This document shows positions 18,252-28,698 of a stretch of 33,996 nt of DNA, piece by piece (the first letter of the stretch is position 1; every line of letters begins with the position of its first letter). The translations under genes and the position numbers were made by a program. The notes below the pieces were generated by a model, which was given only the letters and a program-made list of their open reading frames with translations, was not told the DNA's origin and searched no databases. The stretch lies in contig CAIYOW010000139.1 of NCBI GenBank assembly GCA_903927955.1, positions 1 through 33,996 on the forward strand, written 5' to 3'. This DNA comes from an uncultured Methylococcaceae bacterium (GTDB lineage: Bacteria; Pseudomonadota; Gammaproteobacteria; Methylococcales; Methylomonadaceae).

Positions 18252-18337
18252 GCGGATTGTATCTGTTAAGTGCAGTGCTAGTGTTGGCGATTTTCGTTTA
18301 CTTGGTCGCTGCACTGTTTTATCCGGAGAAATTCTAA
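18248..18337 (+). CDS. kdpF: K+-transporting ATPase subunit F
   Basis: MSGLYLLSAVLVLAIFVYLVAALFYPEKF*, typical KdpF; stop overlaps kdpA start (TAATG). Confidence 0.93.
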   Translation: MSGLYLLSAVLVLAIFVYLVAALFYPEKF

Positions 18338-20157
18338 TGACCAGCAACAGTTTTTTTCAAGTGGGGTTATATCTGTTCACCCTGTTGGCTCTGGTCAAAC
18401 CCTTAGGGTGGTATATGGCAAGGGTCTATGAAGGCGAGCCAGTGGGTTTGAACCGAATATTGCTGCCATTGGAAGCGTTGGTTTATCGTCTGGCTGGCGT
18501 GGATTTAAAACAAGAAATGCGTTGGACAGAGTATGCCATTACCATGCTGGTGTTCAATTTATTGGGGTTCTTGGCGGTGTTTGCTTTGCAAAGTCTGCAA
18601 GCCTACTTGCCGTTGAACCCGCAAAAATTGCCCGCTGTCAGTCCTGACTCGTCATTCAATACCGCCGTTAGTTTTATCACCAACACCAATTGGCAAGCTT
18701 ATAGCGGTGAAGTGACCATGAGCTATCTGACCCAGATGCTGGGCTTGACCGTACAGAACTTTGTTTCCGCCGCTGCGGGCATGGCGACATTGGTTGCCTT
18801 GATGCGCGGGTTTACCCGCCGTAAAGCCAATATTATCGGCAATTTTTGGGTGGATATGACCCGTAGCACTTTATATATTTTGATGCCGTTGTCCTTGGTT
18901 TTGGCTTTGGTGCTGGTCGGGCAGGGCGTGGTGCAGACTTTTAAGCCCTACCAAACCGTACCGTTGCTTGAAGCGGTTAGCTATCAACAACCCAAGCTGT
19001 GCGAGGATGGTGTGGTCTTGCAAGATGCCAATGGCAAGCCGGTGATGGAAACGGTGCAAGCCAATGAACAAGTCATAGCGGTGGGTCCCGCCGCTTCGCA
19101 AGTGGCCATTAAGCAGTTGGGTACCAATGGTGGCGGTTTTTTTAATGTCAACTCCTCTCATCCGTTAGAAAACCCAACCCCATTGAGCAACTTCTTGGAA
19201 ATGCTCGCGATACTGCTTATTCCTGCCGCACTGTGCTACACCTTTGGTGTCATGGTGGGTGATGCCCGCCAAGGCTGGACGGTTTTGGCGGCAATGGGCT
19301 TGGTTCTGGTCGCGCTCATTTTGGTGGAAGTGTCGGCGGAACAAGGCGGCAACCCTGCGTTGGCGACTTTGGGTGTCGACCAATCGGCCAATGAGGCGCA
19401 ATCGGGAGGCAATACCGAAGGCAAGGAAACCCGCTTCGGCATCACCAACTCGGCATTGTGGGCAGTGGTCACTACGGCGGCCTCCAACGGTTCGGTCAAT
19501 GCCATGCATGATTCCTTTAGTCCCATTGGCGGGCTAGTGCCGATGTGGTTGATGCAATTGGGCGAGGTGATTTTTGGTGGCGTGGGTTCAGGCCTGTACG
19601 GCATGATTATGTTTGCGATAGTGGCGGTGTTTGTGTCAGGTTTAATGATAGGCCGTACTCCGGAATATCTTGGCAAAAAAATCGAAGCGTTTGAGATGAA
19701 AATGGCCGCCATCACTATTTTGATACCACCCTTGATGGTTTTGGGCGGCAGTGCCATTGCAGTTATGGTGGAGTTCGGCAAGGCGGCGGTTTTTAATCCC
19801 GGCGCACATGGTTTCAGCGAAATATTGTATGCGTTTTCGTCAGCGGGCAACAACAACGGCAGTGCTTTTGGTGGCTTGTCGGCAAACACGCCATTTTACA
19901 ACGCCATATTAGGTGTGGCTATGCTATTTTCGCGTTACTGGCTGGCTGTGCCGGTGCTGGCTATCGCCGGTTCTTTGGCTGCAAAGAAAACCATACCGGT
20001 CGGTCCAGGCACCTTACCCACACATACGCCACTGTTTGTCATGTTGCTGATAGGCACGGTACTGATGGTGGGGGCGCTGACATTTATCCCTGCCTTGGCC
20101 TTAGGCCCAATGGTGGAGCAGTTGCACCTGTTAGGTGTCGGCTCTGTTAAAGGCTGA
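18337..20157 (+). CDS. kdpA: K+-transporting ATPase subunit A
   Basis: 606 aa; SFITNTNWQAYSGE, QLGTNGGGFFNVNSSHPLENPTP, SSAGNNNGSAFGGLS selectivity-filter-like motifs. Confidence 0.97.
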   Translation: MTSNSFFQVGLYLFTLLALVKPLGWYMARVYEGEPVGLNRILLPLEALVYRLAGVDLKQEMRWTEYAITMLVFNLLGFLAVFALQSLQAYLPLNPQKLPAVSPDSSFNTAVSFITNTNWQAYSGEVTMSYLTQMLGLTVQNFVSAAAGMATLVALMRGFTRRKANIIGNFWVDMTRSTLYILMPLSLVLALVLVGQGVVQTFKPYQTVPLLEAVSYQQPKLCEDGVVLQDANGKPVMETVQANEQVIAVGPAASQVAIKQLGTNGGGFFNVNSSHPLENPTPLSNFLEMLAILLIPAALCYTFGVMVGDARQGWTVLAAMGLVLVALILVEVSAEQGGNPALATLGVDQSANEAQSGGNTEGKETRFGITNSALWAVVTTAASNGSVNAMHDSFSPIGGLVPMWLMQLGEVIFGGVGSGLYGMIMFAIVAVFVSGLMIGRTPEYLGKKIEAFEMKMAAITILIPPLMVLGGSAIAVMVEFGKAAVFNPGAHGFSEILYAFSSAGNNNGSAFGGLSANTPFYNAILGVAMLFSRYWLAVPVLAIAGSLAAKKTIPVGPGTLPTHTPLFVMLLIGTVLMVGALTFIPALALGPMVEQLHLLGVGSVKG

Positions 20158-20188
20158 TAGTAACGGACAGCTATTTTAAGGAAACACT

Positions 20189-22261
20189 ATGAGCAATAAA
20201 TCTATTCTGATGTCTTTGGGTGACCCACAAATTCTGGGAGATGCCTTTGTTGAATCTTTCCGTAAGCTTGCCCCACAGCAGCAATGGAAAAATCCGGTGA
20301 TGTTTGTCGTCTATATCGGCAGTATGCTGACCACCTTGCTGTGGCTGGCGGCCCTTAAGGGTAACAGCAGCGACCCGGCCGGTTTTATTTTGGCGATCAC
20401 CTTATGGTTATGGGGTACGGTACTGTTCGCTAACTTTGCTGAAGCGGTTGCCGAAGGGCGCAGCAAGGCGCAAGCGGCCTTCTTGCGTAGTGCCAAGCGC
20501 GATATTGCCGCGAAAAAACTGGATGAGCCCCGTTATGGCGCGAATTATTCCAAAGTTGCCGGTTCCAGCTTGCGGCGCGGTGATGTGGTGTTGATTGAAG
20601 CAGGGGATTTTGTCCCGGCTGATGGTGAAGTGATTGAAGGTGTCGCTTCGGTGGACGAAAGCGCGATCACTGGTGAGAGTGCGCCAGTGATCCGCGAATC
20701 TGGCGGCGATTTTAGTTCGGTGACATGGGGAACACGGGTATTGTCTGATTGGCTGGTGGCATGCGTCACCGCCAACCCCGGCGAAGCGTTTTTAGACCGC
20801 ATGATTGCGATGGTGGAAGGGGCCAAACGGCAAAAAACACCTAACGAAATAGCCTTGACCATTTTGTTGGTGGCCTTGACGCTGGTGTTCCTGATGGCGA
20901 CCGTCACCCTGTTGCCGTTTTCCCTGTATGCCGTCGCCAGTTCAGGTTCAGGGCAACCTATCACCCTGACAGTACTGGTAGCTTTGTTGGTGTGCCTGAT
21001 CCCGACCACTATCGGCGGCCTGTTGTCAGCCATTGGCGTGGCAGGTATCGGACGCATGATGCAAAAAAATGTCATTGCCACTTCAGGCCGGGCGGTGGAA
21101 GCAGCAGGCGATATCGATGTGTTGTTGTTGGATAAGACCGGTACCATCACCTTGGGCAACCGGCAGGCTTCAGCTTTTATAGCCGCTCAGGGAGTAACCG
21201 AAAGAGAGCTGGCGGATGCTGCACAGGTCGCTTCACTGGCGGATGAAACCCCCGAAGGCCGTAGCGTGGTGATTTTGGCAAAACAAAAATACGGCTTTAG
21301 GGAGCGCGATCTGAATTCATTAGGTGCCACCTTCATCCATTTTAGCGCGCAGACCAGAATGAGCGGTGTCAATGTCGATGGAAGGCAGATACGCAAGGGT
21401 GCCGCTGATTCCATTCGCGCCTATGTTGAAGAGCTGGGTGGCAAATTTCCACCAGAACTGTCCAAAGTGGTCGATGATGTGGCGCGTCGCGGCAGCACCC
21501 CGCTGGTGGTGGCGGAAGGTACGCGTGTGCTGGGGGTCATAGAGCTTAAGGACATTGTCAAAGGCGGCATCAAGGAACGCTTTGCCGAATTGCGGCAAAT
21601 GGGCATTAAGACCATCATGATTACCGGTGATAACCGTCTGACTGCCGCCGCCATTGCCGCCGAAGCGGGAGTAGATGATTTTTTGGCTGAAGCGACCCCA
21701 GAGGCTAAGCTTAAATTAATCCGCCAATACCAGGCGGAAGGCCGTTTGGTGGCCATGACAGGGGATGGCACTAACGATGCGCCCGCTTTGGCGCAAGCCG
21801 ATGTGGCGGTGGCAATGAACAGCGGTACGCAAGCCGCAAAAGAAGCGGGCAATATGGTGGATTTGGATTCTAACCCTACCAAGCTGATTGAAATTGTCGA
21901 AACTGGCAAGCAAATGCTGATGACGCGTGGCGCATTGACCACTTTTTCCATTGCCAATGATGTTGCCAAATATTTCGCCATTATCCCCGCCGCGTTCGCC
22001 ACCACATATCCGGTTTTGGACGTGTTGAACGTGATGCACTTGGCAACACCTGCCAGTGCCATTTTGTCGGCGGTTATCTTTAACGCTTTAATTATTGTGG
22101 CATTGATTCCCTTGGCCTTAAAAGGCATTAAGTATAAGCCCGTTGGTGCCGCCACACTGCTACAAAACAACTTATTGGTTTACGGTGTAGGTGGCTTGAT
22201 AGTCCCATTTATTGGCATAAAAGCGATAGACCTGGTTTTGGTTTCGCTGAGCCTCGTTTAA
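20189..22261 (+). CDS. kdpB: K+-transporting P-type ATPase subunit B
   Basis: 690 aa; [70 protein letters not shown]. Confidence 0.98.
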   Translation: MSNKSILMSLGDPQILGDAFVESFRKLAPQQQWKNPVMFVVYIGSMLTTLLWLAALKGNSSDPAGFILAITLWLWGTVLFANFAEAVAEGRSKAQAAFLRSAKRDIAAKKLDEPRYGANYSKVAGSSLRRGDVVLIEAGDFVPADGEVIEGVASVDESAITGESAPVIRESGGDFSSVTWGTRVLSDWLVACVTANPGEAFLDRMIAMVEGAKRQKTPNEIALTILLVALTLVFLMATVTLLPFSLYAVASSGSGQPITLTVLVALLVCLIPTTIGGLLSAIGVAGIGRMMQKNVIATSGRAVEAAGDIDVLLLDKTGTITLGNRQASAFIAAQGVTERELADAAQVASLADETPEGRSVVILAKQKYGFRERDLNSLGATFIHFSAQTRMSGVNVDGRQIRKGAADSIRAYVEELGGKFPPELSKVVDDVARRGSTPLVVAEGTRVLGVIELKDIVKGGIKERFAELRQMGIKTIMITGDNRLTAAAIAAEAGVDDFLAEATPEAKLKLIRQYQAEGRLVAMTGDGTNDAPALAQADVAVAMNSGTQAAKEAGNMVDLDSNPTKLIEIVETGKQMLMTRGALTTFSIANDVAKYFAIIPAAFATTYPVLDVLNVMHLATPASAILSAVIFNALIIVALIPLALKGIKYKPVGAATLLQNNLLVYGVGGLIVPFIGIKAIDLVLVSLSLV

Positions 22262-22272
22262 AGGAGTTGGCA

Positions 22273-22848
22273 ATGCTTAAACATTTTAGACCTGCGATTA
22301 TTTTATTTTTAATTTTTACGGTGCTGACCGGCGTGGTTTATCCGGCTTTGGTGACGGGTTTGGCCCAATTGCTGTTCCCTAATCAGGCCAATGGCAGTTT
22401 AATGGCGGGCGTAAACGGCAACACCACCGGCTCTCGTCTAATCGGGCAGCCGTTCAATAGCCCTGGCTATTTTTGGGGGCGACCTTCCGCTACCAGTCCC
22501 TTCCCTTATAACGCGGGGGCTTCCAGTGGCTCCAACTTGGGGCCAACTAATCCGGCCTTGCTGGATGCGGTCAAAACCCGGGTGATCGCGTTGCAAGCCG
22601 CCGATCCAGATAATAAAACGGCAGTTCCGGTTGATTTGGTCACTGCCTCAGGCAGTGGACTAGACCCTCACATCAGCCCGGCGGCGGCTGAGTATCAAAT
22701 CAGCCGTGTGGTACAAGCCCGACACCTTTCAGCGGAAAAAATCCGCGAATTGGTTGCCACCCATACCGAACCGCGTCAATGGGGCATGTTCGGTGAGTCC
22801 AGAGTTAATGTCCTGACTTTAAACCTAGCGTTGGACACATTGCATTAA
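22273..22848 (+). CDS. kdpC: K+-transporting ATPase subunit C
   Basis: [63 protein letters not shown]. Confidence 0.97.
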   Translation: MLKHFRPAIILFLIFTVLTGVVYPALVTGLAQLLFPNQANGSLMAGVNGNTTGSRLIGQPFNSPGYFWGRPSATSPFPYNAGASSGSNLGPTNPALLDAVKTRVIALQAADPDNKTAVPVDLVTASGSGLDPHISPAAAEYQISRVVQARHLSAEKIRELVATHTEPRQWGMFGESRVNVLTLNLALDTLH

Positions 22849-22915
22849 TCGCGGATGCTTATGGATGCTGCTGATGCCTACTTAAATAATGACAATTTGA
22901 AGCTACTATCAAAAA

Positions 22916-25702
22916 ATGCAAGCAACTATCAATAATGACCGACCCGATCCAGACCAATTGCTCGCCCGTGTCGCGCGCGACCAAATACGCGCTAGCCGTG
23001 GGCGGCTGAAGATATTTTTTGGCGCATCGGCAGGTGTCGGCAAAACCTACGCCATGTTGCTGGCAGCTAAGGAAAAACGGGCGGAACATATCGACATTGT
23101 CGTTGGCTTGGTGGAGACGCATGGACGTAAAGACACAGCTGCCTTGTTGGAAGGGCTGGAAATGTTACCGCCTAAGCTGATTGACTACCGGTGTACTAGC
23201 TTGTACGAATTCGACTTGGATGCCGCACTTAAGCGTAAACCTTCCATCATCTTGGTGGATGAACTGGCGCACACCAATGCTCAAGATTGCAGGCATCCTA
23301 AGCGCTGGCAGGACATAGAAGAGCTTTTGGAAGCGGGCATAGATGTCTATACGGCACTTAATGTCCAGCATTTGGAAAGCCTTAACGATGATGTCAGCCA
23401 GATTTCCGGTATCCGGGTTTGGGAAACGGTGCCGGATACGGTGTTTGAAGGGGCGGACGAGGTTGAATTGGTGGATCTGCCGCCCGAAGAGCTGCTCAAT
23501 AGGCTTAAAGACGGTAAAGTGTACTTGCCGCAACAGGCCAAAGAGGCCGCCCAGCATTTTTTCCGGAAAGGCAACTTAATTGCCCTGCGTGAACTGGCTT
23601 TGCGACAAACTGCCAGCCGGGTCGATGCGCAAATGCTGAATTACCGCGAAGACCACTGTATCCGTGAAGTCTGGCACGTCAATGAGCGTATTTTGGTGTG
23701 CATTGGCCCCAATGCCTTGGCGGAGCGGCTGGTGCGTGCTGGCAAACGCTTTGCCACCAGTTTACGCGCGGCATGGATAGTGGTCTATGTGGAAACGCCA
23801 GAACTGCAACGCCTGTCCGCACCACAACGGGATAGCGTGTTGCGCATATTGCGTCTTGCCGAACAACTAGGTGCTGAAACGGTGACCCTGAATGCACCGC
23901 AAATGAGTGAGGCCATCATTAAGTTCTCTAATGAACGCAATATCACCAAAATTGTCATGGGCAAACCGACCCGTCGGGGTTGGCAGCGGTTAGTGCTGGG
24001 TTCTGTGGTGGATGTGCTGATAAGCGATGCCCATAATATCAACCTGTATTTGTTGGGTAGCCCCAAGCCCGGGCAGGGCAATGACATAAGCAAGCAAGAT
24101 ACCTCCCTATACCGGAAAAACCCATTGCCTGGGCTAAGCAAACGCCCGGCGCAAAAAGTCAACAGCAAAGGTTATGTCTGGGCTGTTATTGTCACCGTTG
24201 CCAGCACCGCGTTGGCTTATCTGATGTTCGGACGCTTTGAGCTGGCCAATTTAGTCATGGTGTTTTTATTGGGGGTGGTGTTTACGGCCACCCGTTTTGG
24301 TCGTGGCCCATCAATTTTTGCCTCATTTTTAGGGGTGGCCATTTTTGACCTATTGTTCGTACCGCCTTATTACAGCTTTACCGTCGGAGACAGCCAATAT
24401 TTAGTGACCTTGTTGGCTATGTTGATCGTTGCAATGCTGATTAGCAGTCTGATGGCGAATGTCCGTTCCCAAGCCAAAGTGGCGGGGCATAGGGAGCGGC
24501 GGGCGACCGTTTTGTATGCCATGAGCAAAGAACTGACTGCCAGCCAAAGCGAAGATGAAATCGTGCGTGCCGCAGTGCATCATGTCCATGCCGAATTTGG
24601 CAGCCGCAACGTCATTCTTTTCCCGGATGCCAATGGCCGGGTTGTTTATCCGGCGCCCTCTGCCGTTGCTGAATCTTTGCACACGGCTGATCTGAGCGTC
24701 GCGCAATGGGTGATGGATCACAACGAGATTGCCGGACAAGGCACACATACTTTGCCCGGTGCCGAAGCGATTTATTTTCCTTTAAGCGACAAGGCAACCA
24801 TGCTGGGGGTTTTGGTGTTGCTGCCGGTCAATTTGCGCCGGGTGTTCTTGCCCGAACAACAAAAGTTATTGGAAACTTTTCTTGGGCAAATTGCCCAAGC
24901 CATTATCCGTGTGCGCCTGACCGAACAGGCCCGCAAAAGCCAAGTGGCAATGGAAGCCGAGCGTCTTCGTAATTCCCTGCTCAGTTCCATTTCCCATGAT
25001 TTGCGTACGCCCTTGGCCACCATTGTCGGTTCCGCCAGCACCTTGGTGGAAGAGGATAACGCACTTAATCCAGAAGATAAGCGGGAACTTAACCGAGCCA
25101 TTTACGAAGAAGCACAACGCATGTCTAGCTTGGTCAATAATATTTTGGAGATGGCACGTCTGGATGCAGGGGCAGTGGAACTCAACAAGCAGTGGTATCC
25201 GCTCGATGAAATTATTGGTATTGTATTGACACGCTTGCAAAAACGCTTGGCGGGTCGGCAAGTCAGCGTCAAACTGCCGCCCGGCATTCCTATGGTGTTT
25301 GTCGATGCGGTGATGATCGAACAAGTGCTGGTCAATTTGCTCGAGAATGCCTTGCGTTATACGCCAGATGGCAGTTCTTTGGATGTTATGGCCAGCTCCG
25401 CCGTTGGTATGGTGGATATAGCCTTGGCTGACCAAGGTTTAGGGCTTCCTCCAGGCGATGAAAACAAGGTGTTTGAAAAATTTTATCGGGTACGTAAAGA
25501 AGCCGCGCAAAGCGGTGTGGGCTTAGGGCTGGCAATTTGCAAAGCGATCATAGAAGCGCATGGCGGTAGTATCCGCGCAAGCAATCGGCTCGGCGGAGGC
25601 GCACTGTTTTTGTTTAGCATCCCTCAACCTGATATGCCGCCCGCTATGGTACGGGAAGAGCAGGGCTACTTGATTGACCAGAGTGTTATTGGGCAGCCAT
25701 GA
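22916..25702 (+). CDS. kdpD: Osmosensitive K+ channel sensor histidine kinase
   Basis: 928 aa; FFGASAGVGKTYAML, VDELAHTN, USP-like domain, 4 TM region, SSISHDLRTPLATIVGSASTL H-box. Confidence 0.97.
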   Translation: MQATINNDRPDPDQLLARVARDQIRASRGRLKIFFGASAGVGKTYAMLLAAKEKRAEHIDIVVGLVETHGRKDTAALLEGLEMLPPKLIDYRCTSLYEFDLDAALKRKPSIILVDELAHTNAQDCRHPKRWQDIEELLEAGIDVYTALNVQHLESLNDDVSQISGIRVWETVPDTVFEGADEVELVDLPPEELLNRLKDGKVYLPQQAKEAAQHFFRKGNLIALRELALRQTASRVDAQMLNYREDHCIREVWHVNERILVCIGPNALAERLVRAGKRFATSLRAAWIVVYVETPELQRLSAPQRDSVLRILRLAEQLGAETVTLNAPQMSEAIIKFSNERNITKIVMGKPTRRGWQRLVLGSVVDVLISDAHNINLYLLGSPKPGQGNDISKQDTSLYRKNPLPGLSKRPAQKVNSKGYVWAVIVTVASTALAYLMFGRFELANLVMVFLLGVVFTATRFGRGPSIFASFLGVAIFDLLFVPPYYSFTVGDSQYLVTLLAMLIVAMLISSLMANVRSQAKVAGHRERRATVLYAMSKELTASQSEDEIVRAAVHHVHAEFGSRNVILFPDANGRVVYPAPSAVAESLHTADLSVAQWVMDHNEIAGQGTHTLPGAEAIYFPLSDKATMLGVLVLLPVNLRRVFLPEQQKLLETFLGQIAQAIIRVRLTEQARKSQVAMEAERLRNSLLSSISHDLRTPLATIVGSASTLVEEDNALNPEDKRELNRAIYEEAQRMSSLVNNILEMARLDAGAVELNKQWYPLDEIIGIVLTRLQKRLAGRQVSVKLPPGIPMVFVDAVMIEQVLVNLLENALRYTPDGSSLDVMASSAVGMVDIALADQGLGLPPGDENKVFEKFYRVRKEAAQSGVGLGLAICKAIIEAHGGSIRASNRLGGGALFLFSIPQPDMPPAMVREEQGYLIDQSVIGQP

Positions 25703-26394
25703 CTGGTGTAAACCCTGTGGTTGTGGTGATAGAAGATGATCCGGCTATACGTTTGTTTTTACGCACCGGTCTTGCCGCCCACCACTTCAAGGTGTTCGAG
25801 GCGGAGAGCGGTCAACAAGGTATTATTGAAGCGGGGGTACGTAAACCCGATCTGATTATTCTTGATTTGGGCTTGCCGGATATGGATGGCGTTGAAGTTA
25901 TCAAAAGTATCCGCGCATGGTCGGGGCTGCCCATTATCATTTTGTCGGCCCGCAGCACCGAGCAACATAAAATCGATGCACTGGATGCCGGTGCCGACGA
26001 TTACTTGACCAAGCCGTTTGGTTTGGGTGAATTGCTGGCAAGGATACGGGTCGCCCAGCGCCATTCGGTCGGCAGCCCTGCCCAAGAGGAAAATGGGGTG
26101 TTTGTCACCGGTGCGTTGCAAGTCGATTTGCTCAAGCGGCAAATTTTTGTTGGTGGCAACGAAGTCCACCTGACCCCCATACAGTACCGTTTGTTATCTT
26201 TACTGGTCAAAAATGCCGGTAAAGTCTTGACCCACCAATACCTGCTTAAGGAAGTCTGGGGGCCGTCCTATAAAGATAATTCACATTACCTGCGGATATA
26301 CATGAGCCAGCTAAGGCAAAAGCTAGAAACCGATGCAACCCGCCCCGAATATCTGCTGACCGATTCGGGTGTAGGTTATCGGCTTAAAGTCTGA
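25699..26394 (+). CDS. kdpE: Response regulator (OmpR/KdpE type)
   Basis: 231 aa; IEDDPAIRLFLRTGL, LDLGLPDMDGV, winged helix; ATGA overlap with kdpD. Confidence 0.96.
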   Translation: MTGVNPVVVVIEDDPAIRLFLRTGLAAHHFKVFEAESGQQGIIEAGVRKPDLIILDLGLPDMDGVEVIKSIRAWSGLPIIILSARSTEQHKIDALDAGADDYLTKPFGLGELLARIRVAQRHSVGSPAQEENGVFVTGALQVDLLKRQIFVGGNEVHLTPIQYRLLSLLVKNAGKVLTHQYLLKEVWGPSYKDNSHYLRIYMSQLRQKLETDATRPEYLLTDSGVGYRLKV

Positions 26395-26478
26395 CAGCCT
26401 GTAAAAAGATAACAGCAGGCTCGATTCGCCGTTAGGCAAACCACCAACGCCAAGCACTTGACAAACATAAGTGATGCG

Positions 26479-26504
26479 TCGCAATATACTAGAGGGTATA
26501 GCGA
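26479..26504. promoter_or_regulatory. Candidate ModE box upstream of modA
   Basis: TCGCAATATA-ctagaggg-TATAGCGA; inverted TCGC..TATA/TATA.GCGA arms resembling the E. coli-type ModE operator. Confidence 0.55.
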
Positions 26505-26547
26505 TTTTTGCCCATTCTATTTTATATTGTCCTTATCAGGAGGCTGT

Positions 26548-27303
26548 ATGTCCCGTAACACCTTGCACTGTTTGTCATTTGCCCTATTGTTCAGCCTGTC
26601 CAGCCTTGCCAGTGCCGATGTGTTGGTTTTGGCTGCTGCCAGCCTGACCAACGCACTCGGCGATATCAGCAAAACCTATCAGGACAAAACCGGCGAAAAG
26701 GTGGCTATTTCGTTTGCCTCATCATCGGCACTGGCCAAACAAATAGAAAACGGCTTACCCGCTGATATTTTTATTTCCGCCGATTTAAAATGGATGGACT
26801 ACCTCAGCGATAAAGGCAAAATCGACACACCATCACGCCTTAACCTGTTGGGTAACTCGCTCGTTTTAATAGCCCCAAAAGACCAAGGCTTTAGCGCCAT
26901 TTTGGCTAACGGTGGCAATCTGCCGGAAGCTTTTGCGGGTAAGCTTTGCACTGGTGAAACCGAAACCGTTCCGGTGGGCAAATACGCTAAACAAGCCTTG
27001 CAAAAACTCGGCTTTTGGGACGCTCTCAAAGCTAGGATTGTCGGCACCGAAGACGTGCGCGCAGCCCTGGCTTTTGTCGAACGTGGCGAATGTGCCGCCG
27101 GTATTGTTTATAAAACCGATGCCTTGAACAACCCAAAAGTGCAAGTGGTCGGCACTTTTCCCGAAAGCAGTCATCCCGCTATTGTTTACCCGATAGCCAG
27201 GGTCAGCCAGACCGAACAGGCTAAAGCGTTTTTGGCCTATCTGACCCAAGCAGAAGCCGCTAAAGTGTTTGCCCAATACGGCTTTACCCCCTTGCAACCT
27301 TAA
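26548..27303 (+). CDS. modA: Molybdate ABC transporter substrate-binding protein (MSRNTL start after AGGAGG; ORF opens at 26458)
   Basis: VLVLAAASLTNALGDISKTYQDKTGEKVAISFASSSALAKQIENGLPADIFISADLKWMDYL. Confidence 0.95.
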   Translation: MSRNTLHCLSFALLFSLSSLASADVLVLAAASLTNALGDISKTYQDKTGEKVAISFASSSALAKQIENGLPADIFISADLKWMDYLSDKGKIDTPSRLNLLGNSLVLIAPKDQGFSAILANGGNLPEAFAGKLCTGETETVPVGKYAKQALQKLGFWDALKARIVGTEDVRAALAFVERGECAAGIVYKTDALNNPKVQVVGTFPESSHPAIVYPIARVSQTEQAKAFLAYLTQAEAAKVFAQYGFTPLQP

Positions 27304-27313
27304 TGCCGCCAAC

Positions 27314-28006
27314 ATGTTCGATTTGTCAGAACAGGAAATAGCGGCCTTACTGCTGTCTTTGAAGATTGCCACATGGAGTTCAGTGCTCAGTTGCCCGCCC
27401 GCTATTGCTATCGGCTGGGTGCTTGCCCGCTTCCAATTCGCGGGTAAGGCATTGCTGGATGGTCTTATCCATTTGCCCTTGGTGTTGCCGCCGATTGTGC
27501 CGGGCTATTTGCTGCTGTTGCTGCTGGGCAACAACGGGCTGCTGGGGCGTTGGCTCAACCAGCACTTTGGCATCAGTGTCGCTTTTAGCTGGCGCGGTGC
27601 CGTGCTGGCTTCTATGGTAATGGCTTTTCCCTTGATGGTGCGCGCTGTGCGCCTATCAGTCGCCGCCATAGACCCGCGTCTGGAAAATGCCGCCCGAACC
27701 TTGGGCGCCAATCCCTTGCTGGTGTTTTTTTCCATCACCTTGCCACTGGCAGCGCCGGGCATTTTGGCGGGGGTGGTGTTGGGCTTTAGCCGCAGCTTAG
27801 GGGAGTTTGGTGCCACCATCACCTTTGTCGGTAATATCGAAGGCGAAACGCGCACCTTACCATTGGCCATTTATACCGCCACCCAAATGCCCGGTGGCGA
27901 TGACCAAGCCGCACGGCTGGTTGTGCTGTCCATGCTGTTGGCATTGGCTGCATTGGCGGGCAGTGAGCTGTTAAGCCGCAAATTGCACCCCAAAACGGCT
28001 AACTGA
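27314..28006 (+). CDS. modB: Molybdate ABC transporter permease (start MFDLSEQE; ORF opens at 27269)
   Basis: LPLVLPPIVPGYLLLLLLG, ARTLGANPLLVFFSITLPLAAPGILAGVVLGFSRSLGEFGATI. Confidence 0.95.
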   Translation: MFDLSEQEIAALLLSLKIATWSSVLSCPPAIAIGWVLARFQFAGKALLDGLIHLPLVLPPIVPGYLLLLLLGNNGLLGRWLNQHFGISVAFSWRGAVLASMVMAFPLMVRAVRLSVAAIDPRLENAARTLGANPLLVFFSITLPLAAPGILAGVVLGFSRSLGEFGATITFVGNIEGETRTLPLAIYTATQMPGGDDQAARLVVLSMLLALAALAGSELLSRKLHPKTAN

Positions 28007-28008
28007 CT

Positions 28009-28698
28009 ATGTTGGACATCCATATCACTTTGGCAAGGGGGGGGTTTACCTTAACGGCAAAATTGCATAGCACAGCACTCGTGACCGGATTGTTTGGCCC
28101 GTCTGGTGTCGGCAAATCCAGCTTGTTGCAAGGTATTGCCGGATTGCTCAAACCCCGGCACGGGCATATCGCTATTGCTGGCGATACATTGTATTGTTCC
28201 GCACAGGGCATTAACCTACCTCCGCATCGGCGGCGCATTGGCTTTGTGTTCCAAGATGCCTTGCTGTTTCCGCATTTGACAGTACGTAATAATTTGCTGT
28301 ATGGTTATCGCCAGTTATCGGCAACAGAGCGGCGCTTGTCGCTGGATGCTGTGGTGGCTATTTTAGAAATCGGCGCATTGCTGGACAAAAGCCCACAACA
28401 CTTGTCCGGCGGCGAAAAGCAACGGGTCGGTTTGGGGCGGGCATTATTGTCCAGTCCACGTTTGTTGTTGCTGGATGAGCCGTTAGCATCATTGGACGAA
28501 CGCCTTAAACAGCAAATTCTGCCTTTTTTGTTACGGATTCGTGACGAATTGCAGATGCCGATGCTGTATGTTAGCCACGCGCTCCCTGAAATACGCTACT
28601 TAACCGAACATGTTGTCGGTATCCAACCGGGCTTTGTTGATTCAACCATTCCGTTTTCCAGTTATGCCGACCCCAGTGCCACCCCCCCTAACAACTGA
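28009..28698 (+). CDS. modC: Molybdate ABC transporter ATP-binding protein lacking a C-terminal TOBE/Mop domain
   Basis: 229 aa; GPSGVGKSSLLQGIAGL, RRRIGFVFQDALLFPHLTV, LSGGEKQRVGLGRALLSSPRLLLLDEPLASLD. Confidence 0.92.
   Translation: MLDIHITLARGGFTLTAKLHSTALVTGLFGPSGVGKSSLLQGIAGLLKPRHGHIAIAGDTLYCSAQGINLPPHRRRIGFVFQDALLFPHLTVRNNLLYGYRQLSATERRLSLDAVVAILEIGALLDKSPQHLSGGEKQRVGLGRALLSSPRLLLLDEPLASLDERLKQQILPFLLRIRDELQMPMLYVSHALPEIRYLTEHVVGIQPGFVDSTIPFSSYADPSATPPNN

Noticed and set aside
19165-25435. Long minus-strand ORFs opposite kdpA, kdpB and kdpD (up to 249 aa)
   Set aside because: Antisense shadow ORFs with low-complexity Ser/Ala/Thr composition and no domain signal.
26395-26430. AGCCTG...CAGGCT inverted repeat after kdpE as a terminator
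   Set aside because: Only a 6-bp stem with a 14-nt loop and no T-tract; weak.
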